This document shows, one piece after another, positions 1 through 5,104 of a stretch of DNA of 6,193 nucleotides (within the stretch, counting starts at the first letter, position 1; each line of letters begins with the position of its first letter). The translations under genes and the position numbers were made by a program. The notes beneath the pieces are model-generated. The model saw only the letters and a list, made by a program, of their open reading frames with translations. It did not search any database and was not told where the DNA came from. Origin of the DNA: CAYZEE01 sp964477485 (GTDB lineage Bacteria; Patescibacteriota; Microgenomatia; Levybacterales; UBA12049). The stretch covers positions 1-6,193 of the forward strand of contig CAYZEE010000050.1 of assembly GCA_964477485.1 (NCBI GenBank), in the 5' to 3' direction.

Positions 1-2
1 GG

Positions 3-488
3 GCTATGGAGAATTCTTCAGTTTCATCTGCTGTTCTTACGAAAGAAGTTACAGATCCTTCATTTGACCCTAGAGTTAAAATTTTAAAGGATTTTCTTTC
101 AAAACAAGAATCTCCTCTTGCTCCTTTTGCGCAAAATTTTATAGAGGACGCTGATGCCTATAATTTAGACTGGAAAATGGTTGCCGCAATATCAGGGGTT
201 GAGTCAACTTTTGGACAAAATATACCTGCCGGCTCGTATAATGCATGGGGCTGGGGAGTCTATGGAAACAATGTTACCCGCTTCTCTTCATGGAAAGAGG
301 GAATAGAAACCATTTCAAAAAGTCTCCGCGAAGACTATATGAACAAATGGGGAACCACTAATGTCTACGAAATAGGAAGGATGTATGCTGCGTCTCCTGC
401 ATGGGCATATCATGTTGCTTTTTATATGAATAGAATTGAAGAATTTAAACTTGCAAACCCTGAGACAAGTCTTCCAATAACTCTATAA
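3..488 (+). CDS. Lysozyme-like / lytic transglycosylase-type cell-wall hydrolase (5' end cut by window)
   Basis: The frame is open to the left edge. The first ATG (base 6) is probably not the real start, and any signal peptide would lie outside the window. From that ATG the protein has 160 residues. The motif SGVESTFG (residues 63-70) carries Glu66, placed like the catalytic glutamate of the lysozyme/SLT fold. It is followed by NAWGWGVYG (79-87), a Trp-Gly-Ile helix near 96-110, and YAASPAWAYHVAFYMNRI (127-144). This order is typical of the short glucosaminidase/transglycosylase-like proteins common in Patescibacteria. The expected role is cleavage of peptidoglycan glycan strands outside the membrane, either in growth or to open the wall for a secretion machine (VirB1-like). 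A link to the T4SS genes 2.5 kb downstream is only inference. The last eight codons are repeated at 862-897. Confidence 0.72.
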   Translation, partial: AMENSSVSSAVLTKEVTDPSFDPRVKILKDFLSKQESPLAPFAQNFIEDADAYNLDWKMVAAISGVESTFGQNIPAGSYNAWGWGVYGNNVTRFSSWKEGIETISKSLREDYMNKWGTTNVYEIGRMYAASPAWAYHVAFYMNRIEEFKLANPETSLPITL

Positions 489-496
489 GGTTTGTA
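461..496 (+). repeat. Copy 1 of a 36-bp direct repeat (3' end of the lysozyme-like gene)
   Basis: This covers the last codons and the stop of the lysozyme-like gene plus seven bases after it. It matches 862-897 at 32 of 36 positions without gaps. The spacing between copies is 401 bp. Confidence 0.8.
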
Positions 497-530
497 ATGG
501 TTAGAAATACGGATGGTGAGGGACATCAAG

Positions 531-555
531 TGCATAACTAATACCGGTTGATGCA
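531..555. other. Imperfect hairpin in the gap after the lysozyme-like gene
   Basis: The arms TGCATAAC (531-538) and GTT-G-ATGCA (547-555) pair with one bulged base around an 8-base loop. A short GTTTAAAAAAT tail follows. The tail is A-rich rather than T-rich, so it is a poor intrinsic terminator on either strand. It may be a chance fold. No gene is seen between 489 and 570. Confidence 0.25.
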
Positions 556-570
556 GTTTAAAAAATAAAA

Positions 571-771
571 TTACTTTAATAATTTAAATTTCTTGAGAAT
601 TTTAACAGATAGTTTCACACCAACAAATGTTATGATGAGAACTAAGAAGAATGCGTAAGTTACTTCCAAAAGATATAACTCTCCGCTTCCTCTAAAATAA
701 TTATCAAAAACTACACCAATGATAAGAAAACTAAAGATAAACCAAGGAATAGCAAGTAACCATTCGACCAT
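571..771 (-). CDS. Small two-helix membrane protein, unrecognised family
   Basis: This 66-residue protein has two strong hydrophobic segments, about residues 4-22 and 33-55. They are separated by a short polar loop (NYFRGSGE), and the C-terminus is lysine-rich (KILKKFKLLK). That predicts a helical hairpin in the inner membrane with a basic cytoplasmic tail. I do not recognise a family and assign no function. Support for a real gene comes from a good promoter just upstream on the same strand (780-807). Its predicted transcript start falls about two bases before the ATG, which fits the absence of any Shine-Dalgarno sequence. The gene lies on its own between the lysozyme-like gene and the partial repeat at 862-897, on the strand opposite to both. 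A chance frame in AT-rich spacer remains possible. Confidence 0.5.
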   Translation of the reverse strand: MVEWLLAIPWFIFSFLIIGVVFDNYFRGSGELYLLEVTYAFFLVLIITFVGVKLSVKILKKFKLLK

Positions 772-779
772 TAATACTA

Positions 780-807
780 ATTAAACACTTTCAAATAAAT
801 TTGTCAA
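780..807 (-). promoter_or_regulatory. Sigma-70-type promoter for the small membrane protein
   Basis: Read on the minus strand, the -35 box is a perfect TTGACA (bases 807-802). It is followed by a 16-bp spacer and TTTAAT (785-780), a 5/6 match to the -10 consensus. The predicted start of transcription near 773 almost coincides with the ATG at 771, so the mRNA would be leaderless. Confidence 0.55.
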
Positions 808-861
808 ATTCTGTAAATTCTTTAAAAGAAAAGTATGATTTTTATACTAAATTTTAAGTAC

Positions 862-897
862 TCAGACAAGTCTTCCAATTACGCTATAAAGTTTGTA
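862..897 (+). pseudogene. Copy 2 of the 36-bp repeat: residual 3' end of a second lysozyme-like gene
   Basis: Read in frame this encodes Q-T-S-L-P-I-T-L-stop, against E-T-S-L-P-I-T-L-stop in copy 1. Two of the three differences inside the codons are silent third-position changes (ATA/ATT, ACT/ACG); the third swaps Glu for Gln. Bases upstream of 862 no longer resemble the gene. This pattern suits the tail of a diverged paralogue rather than a recent target-site duplication. The copy overlaps the spacer and -35 area of the tRNA-Leu promoter, which may explain why only this piece was kept. Confidence 0.6.
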
Positions 898-901
898 TAA
901 T
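873..901 (+). promoter_or_regulatory. Promoter of tRNA-Leu
   Basis: A perfect TATAAT -10 box lies at 896-901. At 17 bp upstream is a weak -35 element, TTCCAA (873-878, 3/6). The expected transcript start is near 908, only two bases before the mature tRNA 5' end. Confidence 0.55.
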
Positions 902-909
902 AAGTTGCT

Positions 910-993
910 GCCCAGATGGCGGAACTGGTAGACGCGCTGGCTTTAGGAGCCAGTGCTCGTAAGGGCTTGAGAGTTCGAGTCTCTCTCTGGGCA
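910..993 (+). tRNA. tRNA-Leu (anticodon UAG)
   Basis: A full class II cloverleaf can be drawn. The acceptor stem is GCCCAGA (910-916) with TCTGGGC (986-992), seven perfect pairs, and the discriminator is A993. The D stem is GCG/CGC (919-921, 933-935). The anticodon stem is CTGGC/GCCAG (937-941, 949-953) with loop TTTAGGA, placing TAG at 944-946. The long variable arm has a GCTC/GGGC stem (955-958, 963-966), and the T stem is GAGAG/CTCTC with loop TTCGAGT. The tRNA reads CUA and related leucine codons. CCA is not encoded (CAA follows the discriminator), so it must be added by the CCA enzyme. The gene's 3' end abuts a recombinase remnant, consistent with use as an integration site. Confidence 0.97.
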
Positions 994-1220
994 CAAGACT
1001 GGATGGCGCTTTCTTTAAATGTACAAATAGCTTGATATAACGGGCTAACCGTCGTGTTTAAAGCACTTTCACAACTCCAAGCCAGTCCAGTGGGGAAGAT
1101 TGAACCTAACAGCACTTTTAATTGGTTTAGGTTTGACCTTTTGTATGTTTCTCCCAAATCCGCAAGTAATGTTTTCATAAAGGAGACAACCGCGTCTACA
1201 TTATATTCATCAATAGTTGA
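994..1220 (-). pseudogene. C-terminal remnant of a serine site-specific recombinase
   Basis: The minus strand reads as plausible protein here, while the plus strand in the same place does not. The segment around 1148-1092 encodes TYKRSNLNQLKVLLGSIFP, followed by a Trp and a stretch like N-x-x-x-S-P-L-Y-Q-A-I. This resembles the C-terminal tail of large serine recombinases (the S-I-F-P-x-x-L pattern preceding the last strand). The N-terminal catalytic resolvase domain and the recombinase/zinc-ribbon parts are gone: the frame meets a stop at 1248-1250, and from about 1222 the DNA belongs to an exonuclease gene on the other strand. At its 3' side the frame runs on through the antisense of the tRNA to a stop at 879-881, so the original end is not clear. 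The family call is from memory of the motif pattern and is moderate in certainty. Confidence 0.5.
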
Positions 1221-1221
1221 A

Positions 1222-1467
1222 TCGTTCTTTGACTGGATGTTTACCCATTATTACTTTATTAAATTTTTAGGTAGGGATCCTTTTGGAATTTCAGGAATTG
1301 ATATCAAGGCATATTTTATGGGGAAGCTAAGCGTTCCTTGGGGAGAAACTACGAAAAAAAGAGTAACAGCTAAATTCATTTCTTCCACCAAACATACGCA
1401 TAACGCTTTAGATGATGCAGTCAAGCAGGCGGAAATTTTCGAAAAGTTATTAAAAAGCAGTACTTGA
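1222..1467 (+). pseudogene. C-terminal half of a DEDDh-family 3'-5' exonuclease
   Basis: From about 1228 the plus strand encodes FDWMFTHYYFIKFLG, which matches the second DEDDh motif (Asp at 1231-1233). Next come a G-I-D-I-K-A-Y-x-M-G segment and a W-G-E-T-T stretch. Last is HTHNALDDAVKQAEIF, the His-x4-Asp third motif (His at 1399-1401). These are hallmarks of the DnaQ-like RNase T superfamily that trims 3' ends of DNA or RNA. The first motif (Asp-x-Glu) and all the N-terminal strands are missing. The open frame can be traced back to a GTG at 1054, but those upstream codons are the antisense of the recombinase remnant and do not look like exonuclease. The piece lacks one of the catalytic acids and should be inactive. 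Its TGA stop overlaps the -35 box of the toxin-antitoxin promoter. Confidence 0.72.
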
Positions 1468-1491
1468 CTTATGTATAAGGTATGGTATAAA
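1464..1491 (+). promoter_or_regulatory. Promoter of the abiE toxin-antitoxin operon
   Basis: The -35 box is TTGACT (1464-1469, 5/6) and the -10 box is TATAAA (1486-1491, 5/6), with a 16-bp spacer. A TGG directly before the -10 box makes it an extended -10 promoter. Predicted transcript start is about 1498, giving a leader of roughly 46 bases. Confidence 0.65.
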
Positions 1492-1504
1492 ATCTACTAA
1501 ATGA

Positions 1505-1517
1505 CGTAATAGTTACG
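1505..1517. promoter_or_regulatory. Perfect palindrome, candidate AbiEi operator
   Basis: CGTAA-TAG-TTACG is a perfect inverted repeat with 5-bp arms and a 3-bp centre. It lies about 8-20 bases past the predicted transcript start. AbiEi antitoxins of other bacteria are known to bind inverted repeats at their own promoter, so this is a reasonable operator candidate. Only one palindrome is visible here, and binding is inferred. Confidence 0.4.
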
Positions 1518-1543
1518 GCTTCTAATAGCAATTATTATATTTT

Positions 1544-2134
1544 ATGAATACTGGTGATGTTATATTAAAACTATATGGAAGACCGGAAACGGTTTTTACC
1601 CTAGATGAGATCTCACAACTTTTTCCCGATATAGCATATGAAAGTCTTAGGGATCGTTTGTACTATTTTACCAAAGTAGGAAAGTTGAAAAGACCCCACC
1701 AAGGTATCTATGCCAAAGCGGATTACAATCCTCTTGAGCTTGCCAATAAATTATATAAACCCTCATATGTTAGCCTTGAAACAGTCCTTGCGAAAGGAAA
1801 CGTTGTTTTTCAATATTATGAAACGATATTTGCCGTATCCTATTTGACAAGAACGATAACGGTCAATAATACTTCTATTCAATATCGTCAAATAAAAGGG
1901 GAAGTCCTGACAAACGTAGAGGGCATTGAGCAAAAAGACGGTTATTTTATTGCCAGTCTTGAACGTGCCTTTTTAGATGCTGTTTATATTTATAAAAATT
2001 ATCATTTTGATAATTTAGGAGCGATTGATTGGCAAAAGGTGAAGAGTCTTAAAAAAATATATAAAAGCAGGGTGTTTGAAAAAAGGGTAGAGGAGTATTA
2101 TAAAGACTATAAAAAGGATTATGGTATTGAGTAA
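1544..2134 (+). CDS. abiEi: AbiEi-family antitoxin / transcriptional regulator
   Basis: This 196-residue protein is the antitoxin of a type IV toxin-antitoxin pair. It is expected to repress its own operon and to counteract the toxin without binding it directly. Residues 1-57 form a winged helix: Y-E-S-L-R-D-R-L-Y-Y at 32-41 for the helices and LKRPHQGIYA at 48-57 for the wing. Then come the conserved PSYVSLETVLA (73-83) and ASLERAFLDAVY (137-148) of the AbiEi C-terminal domain. No Shine-Dalgarno sequence precedes the ATG at 1544; the leader there is AT-only. The toxin gene overlaps its last 14 bases, the usual coupling for this pair. Length is normal for the family and no damage is visible. 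Confidence 0.85.
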   Translation: MNTGDVILKLYGRPETVFTLDEISQLFPDIAYESLRDRLYYFTKVGKLKRPHQGIYAKADYNPLELANKLYKPSYVSLETVLAKGNVVFQYYETIFAVSYLTRTITVNNTSIQYRQIKGEVLTNVEGIEQKDGYFIASLERAFLDAVYIYKNYHFDNLGAIDWQKVKSLKKIYKSRVFEKRVEEYYKDYKKDYGIE

Positions 2135-2840
2135 AGATTTACATAGAGACGTTTTTGTCACTATTTTGCGAGCGGTTTATTCCGATGTTCTTTTAAGATC
2201 TACTCTTGGTTTTAAAGGTGGTACCGCTGCCATGCTATTTTACAAACTGCCTCGTTTCTCAGTTGACCTAGATTTTGATCTTTTGGATCATGAAAAAAAA
2301 GAGGAAGTGTTTCAAAGACTGAGGGAAATCCTGCCTCAATTTGGCGCGGTTATAGAGGCTTCGGATAAAAAGCATACTCTTTTCTTTCTTCTCAGTTACA
2401 AAAAGGGGGAAAGGGGGTTAAAAGTAGAGATTTCAAAAAGAATAACAAGGTCAGCCTACGAGATTAAAAACTTTTTAGGTATCTCGATGCTTGTGATGAA
2501 AGAAGAAGACATGGCAGCCGGCAAACTGGCGGCACTCCTAACCAGGAAAAAATTTGCAACCCGGGATATGTATGGTCTGTGGTTTTTCTTAAAAAATAAT
2601 TGGGAGATTAATGAAGAATTTTTAAAAGAGAAAACCAATCTCTCTTTAGTACAAGCTTTGAAAAAGGCTCAACCGCTTGTCAAACAAGTGAAGCCGACAC
2701 AACTACTGGCAGGGCTTGGAGAGCTTTTAGATAATAAACAAAAAGCTTGGGCAAAGGAAAAGCTCCAAGATGAGTTGTTGTTCCTTATAAAACTGTATTT
2801 ATCAAATAAATCTCCCTATTCTAATAAACAAACCATATAA
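2121..2840 (+). CDS. abiEii: AbiEii/AbiGii-family nucleotidyltransferase toxin
   Basis: This 239-residue protein has the polymerase-beta-like nucleotidyltransferase signature. It includes FKGGTAAM (31-38), then SVDLDFDLL (47-55) with the paired acids Asp49 and Asp51, and KVEIS (101-105) giving the third acid. Further on, KEEDMAAGKLAALLTR (127-142) followed by RDMYGLWFF is the conserved AbiEii motif pair. Family members transfer nucleotides to an RNA target, with tRNA 3' ends shown for some relatives, and stop growth or abort phage infection. All key residues are present, so the toxin looks intact. The start is uncertain: AAGGA at 2114-2118 sits only two bases before ATG 2121 but eight before TTG 2127. 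The TTG start, overlapping abiEi by 8 bp, is therefore equally likely. Confidence 0.88.
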   Translation: MVLSKDLHRDVFVTILRAVYSDVLLRSTLGFKGGTAAMLFYKLPRFSVDLDFDLLDHEKKEEVFQRLREILPQFGAVIEASDKKHTLFFLLSYKKGERGLKVEISKRITRSAYEIKNFLGISMLVMKEEDMAAGKLAALLTRKKFATRDMYGLWFFLKNNWEINEEFLKEKTNLSLVQALKKAQPLVKQVKPTQLLAGLGELLDNKQKAWAKEKLQDELLFLIKLYLSNKSPYSNKQTI

Positions 2841-2849
2841 TTTCTCCCC

Positions 2850-2878
2850 TTGACATATTCTAGTTATTTTCGTATATT
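2850..2878 (+). promoter_or_regulatory. Strong promoter of the type IV secretion operon
   Basis: A perfect TTGACA (2850-2855), a 17-bp spacer and TATATT (2873-2878, 5/6) form the best promoter in the window. Predicted transcript start is about 2885, giving a leader of some 66 bases to the pilin ATG. Confidence 0.75.
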
Positions 2879-2906
2879 GTTGGTAATTAATTTGTAATTG
2901 TAGACG

Positions 2907-2934
2907 ACTGTCCCCTAAAGGGCAGTTTTGTTTT
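2907..2934 (+). terminator. Terminator-like hairpin in the pilin leader
   Basis: ACTG (2907-2910) pairs with CAGT (2923-2926), and CCC (2913-2915) pairs with GGG (2920-2922) around TAAA, with two bulged bases. TTTTGTTTT follows. It lies after the T4SS promoter and before the pilin ribosome site, so it could act as an attenuator. It could also stop transcripts arriving from the toxin gene. The stem is modest. Confidence 0.45.
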
Positions 2935-2950
2935 GATGGGAGGTGTAAGT

Positions 2951-3286
2951 ATGAAGAAATTAATAATTTTTGAATCAGTTATTTTAACTTCCCTAATGGT
3001 TGTTACTCCGGTATTCGCTCAAACGACCGGTGGCGTAACACAAATCCAATCATTTATCCAAAGTGTCATTCAGGTACTTATTACCCTAGCAGGAGTTGTA
3101 TCTGTAGGATTTTTTGTCTGGGGCGGATTCGGATACATAACCAGTTCCGGTAATCCCGAAAGCCTGGACAAATCAAAAAAAACAATTCAATATTCAGCCA
3201 TTGGTCTTGCGATAGTTTTAGGAGCGTTTGTTTTAAGCAGCGTAGTAACACAACTGGCAATATCAGCTTTTGGATCGGGTCACTAA
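2951..3286 (+). CDS. T4SS pilin (VirB2/TrbC-like), secreted
   Basis: The ATG at 2951 is chosen because GGAGG (2939-2943) lies seven bases upstream and a clean signal peptide follows. An upstream in-frame TTG at 2933 overlaps that ribosome site and is unlikely. The product has 111 residues. Residues 1-23 are a signal peptide ending VFA, with probable cleavage before Gln24. Two membrane helices follow, near 37-58 and 81-102, joined by a loop with GGFGYITSSGNPESLDKSKK (58-77). This is the layout of the T4SS pilin family found in Patescibacteria and related to VirB2/TrbC. The mature ~88-residue protein would sit in the membrane and polymerise into a conjugation-type pilus. It is the first gene of the operon; the fusion gene with a related pilin domain starts 16 bases after its stop. 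Confidence 0.85.
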   Translation: MKKLIIFESVILTSLMVVTPVFAQTTGGVTQIQSFIQSVIQVLITLAGVVSVGFFVWGGFGYITSSGNPESLDKSKKTIQYSAIGLAIVLGAFVLSSVVTQLAISAFGSGH

Positions 3287-3302
3287 TCCTGTCCGTATTC
3301 TT

Positions 3303-4595
3303 ATGAGAAAGTTACTGACAATACTTGGCTTAACTCTGTCATATCTTACAACCGCTGCGCCTGTCTTTGCGGCTTCAACGTCTTCTGATATCACGCAATA
3401 TACCAATACTACATTAGAGATGATAACCCTGATCGCGACCGCTTCGGCGGTCTTTTTTTTAGTCAAAGGCGGATACCAATATATTACTTCTACCGGAAAA
3501 CCGGACGCTTTGGAACAAGCTAAGCATACAATCCGAAACGCTCTCATAGGTTTTGTCATAGTTTTAGGCGCCGGAGCACTTGTTTCTATTCTTAACAATG
3601 CTTTTAACTCTACGACTTCAGGAACAACTACCCAGGCAATAAGCCTAACTCCCATTGCCTCGGTTAAACCAAGCGACGGGTTAACTCAGGTCCTAATAGA
3701 CGCAGTATCCTCATTTATGCAAAATATAGTCCAAAGCGCAACCAAGCCAATCGTTGACGGGATTATGACTTTCTTAACAACAACTCCAACGCTTTTGGAC
3801 AATTCCGTCATTTTAAAGTTCTGGCTTGTAATGCTGGGAATTACGGACTCTCTTTTTGTGGTAGTTGTTGCCCTTTTAGGCTTACATTTTATGAGCGCTT
3901 CAACTTTTGGCTTTGACGAAATAGAGTTAAGGCAGTTGCTGCCAAGAATAGGAATGGCTTTCTTAGGAGCAAACATTTCATTATTTTTGGCTGATTACGC
4001 TATTGTTACCTGTAATGCTTTGGTAAAAACCGTATTGAATTCAACAGGAGGACTTGATCACGCCTGGATAGTTAATGCGATAACTTTCCAAAACATGACA
4101 AACAATACAGCGCCTTTGATTACTCTTGTTTTCCTGCTTCTTTTTCTTATTATTGCCGTAGTACTACTACTTATGTACATTTCAAGACTTATTATGATTT
4201 CTCTTTTCGCAGTACTTTCTCCCTTTATATTCCTTCTTTGGATAATCCCAAGACTCTCGGACTTTGCGGAAATTGCCGTCAAATCATATATCGTAACTGT
4301 ATTTATGGTATTCATCCATGTAGTCGTAATACAGCTTGCAGCTTCATTCCTCACGCTCCCTGAAAACTCAAACAACTCTCTTTTGTCAATTGCAATTGCA
4401 ATAGGACTTTTCGTAACACTTCTTAAAACTCCGTCTCTAATGATGCAGATGGTTTTATATACTTCGGGAAACAATGCTTTCAGAAAAATAGGGGGACAGA
4501 TTATAAACGTCATTTCAACCGACGCTTCCGTATCCGGCCAAGGAACCGCCTCAAGAAGTACAATCAAAGCTCCAAGAGGGGTGGTAAGGGCATGA
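3303..4595 (+). CDS. Pilin-domain / VirB6 (TrbL)-like fusion membrane protein
   Basis: Starting at ATG 3303 the protein has 430 residues. A TTG frame start at 3270 would overlap the pilin gene and displace the signal peptide. Residues 1-23 are a signal peptide (ending PVFA). Residues 30-101 form a pilin domain with two helices and the loop GGYQYITSTGKPDALEQAK, closely like that of the preceding pilin. After a Ser/Thr-rich linker (102-125) comes a polytopic region with helices near 172-195, 216-236, 271-292, 294-315, 328-350 and 361-375. It contains SRLIMISLFAVLSPFIFLLW (294-313), typical of VirB6/TrbL channel components. The likely role is the inner-membrane translocation pore. No Shine-Dalgarno is visible, so translation may be coupled to the pilin gene. 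A strong intrinsic terminator lies within codons 45-53. Confidence 0.8.
   Translation: MRKLLTILGLTLSYLTTAAPVFAASTSSDITQYTNTTLEMITLIATASAVFFLVKGGYQYITSTGKPDALEQAKHTIRNALIGFVIVLGAGALVSILNNAFNSTTSGTTTQAISLTPIASVKPSDGLTQVLIDAVSSFMQNIVQSATKPIVDGIMTFLTTTPTLLDNSVILKFWLVMLGITDSLFVVVVALLGLHFMSASTFGFDEIELRQLLPRIGMAFLGANISLFLADYAIVTCNALVKTVLNSTGGLDHAWIVNAITFQNMTNNTAPLITLVFLLLFLIIAVVLLLMYISRLIMISLFAVLSPFIFLLWIIPRLSDFAEIAVKSYIVTVFMVFIHVVVIQLAASFLTLPENSNNSLLSIAIAIGLFVTLLKTPSLMMQMVLYTSGNNAFRKIGGQIINVISTDASVSGQGTASRSTIKAPRGVVRA
3437..3460 (+). terminator. Intragenic intrinsic terminator with UUCG loop
   Basis: GACCGC (3437-3442) pairs perfectly with GCGGTC (3447-3452) around the extra-stable TTCG tetraloop, and eight T (3453-3460) follow directly. 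It meets every criterion for Rho-independent termination on the plus strand. It lies within codons 45-53 of the pilin-VirB6 fusion gene and about 150 bases past the pilin stop codon. The first membrane helix of the pilin domain is encoded here. Confidence 0.7.
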
Positions 4596-5104
4596 AAACA
4601 ACCGTAATTCCCGCGCAAATTACAACAGTTGAGGATAAAATCGCCGGCAGTCTTAACATAACCCAGGTTGTACTTCTTATGGTGCCCGTTATCTTTACAA
4701 CAATAGTTTATGCCATTTTTCCTCCCAAACTCCACCTTGCAATATATAAGTTTCCGCTTGTCTTCATAGTTTTATTAATTTCCCTTATCCTTTCTCTTCG
4801 AATTAAAGACGAAGTGGTTTTAAACTGGCTTATTATTCTTTTAAGGTATAACGTAAGGGCTAAATATTACGTTTTCAACAAAAACGATACATATTTAAGG
4901 AATATGGCTTTGGAAAAAGAGCATGAAAAACAAGTTAAGCTTTTAAATATAAAAATACATAAAAAACGGGCAAAGGCAAAATCGTTTACCATAAAAGATT
5001 CCGTCAAGATTAAAAACTTTATGAAAAACCCTAAAATTTCGTTAAGCCTTAAACCGAATAAGAAAGGGGGTCTTTATGTTGCTGTTTCAGAAATCGACCA
5101 GTAA
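4592..5104 (+). CDS. PrgI-family (VirB3-like) T4SS membrane protein
   Basis: The ATG overlaps the stop of the VirB6-like gene (ATGA). GAGGGG and AAGGG lie 10 and 1 bases upstream, respectively. The product has 170 residues. The N-terminus, IPAQITTVEDKIAGSLNITQ (6-25), is the characteristic PrgI opening. It is followed by two membrane helices, about 26-43 and 52-70, and the segment LNWLIILLRYNVRAKYYVF (77-95). The remaining ~75 residues are very basic and probably cytoplasmic. PrgI proteins take the place of VirB3 in Gram-positive-type systems and anchor VirB4 at the membrane. The gene order, directly before TraC-like and VirB4 genes, supports this. The next gene begins inside its last 29 bases. 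Confidence 0.82.
   Translation: MKTTVIPAQITTVEDKIAGSLNITQVVLLMVPVIFTTIVYAIFPPKLHLAIYKFPLVFIVLLISLILSLRIKDEVVLNWLIILLRYNVRAKYYVFNKNDTYLRNMALEKEHEKQVKLLNIKIHKKRAKAKSFTIKDSVKIKNFMKNPKISLSLKPNKKGGLYVAVSEIDQ

Noticed and set aside
879..993. Minus-strand coding sequence running through the tRNA
   Set aside because: This part of the frame is simply the antisense of tRNA-Leu and the repeat before it; the peptide is a common artefact of antisense tRNA-Leu.
1054..1221. Plus-strand N-terminal extension of the exonuclease reading frame from GTG 1054
   Set aside because: The translation lacks the expected Asp-x-Glu motif and strands. The same DNA reads as recombinase-like protein on the minus strand, so these codons are antisense, not exonuclease.
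2456..2638. Minus-strand 60-residue frame inside the AbiEii gene
   Set aside because: It is antisense to the conserved KEED/KLAALLTR motif region of the toxin and carries no signal of its own.
2933..2950. TTG 2933 as the pilin start
   Set aside because: It would put the ribosome-binding site GGAGG inside the coding region and add six residues ahead of a normal signal peptide.
3263..4735. Long minus-strand frames (3263-3655, 3686-3976, 4058-4735)
   Set aside because: They lie opposite the membrane-protein genes, have no ribosome sites, and their translations show no family pattern. They are shadows of the plus-strand genes.
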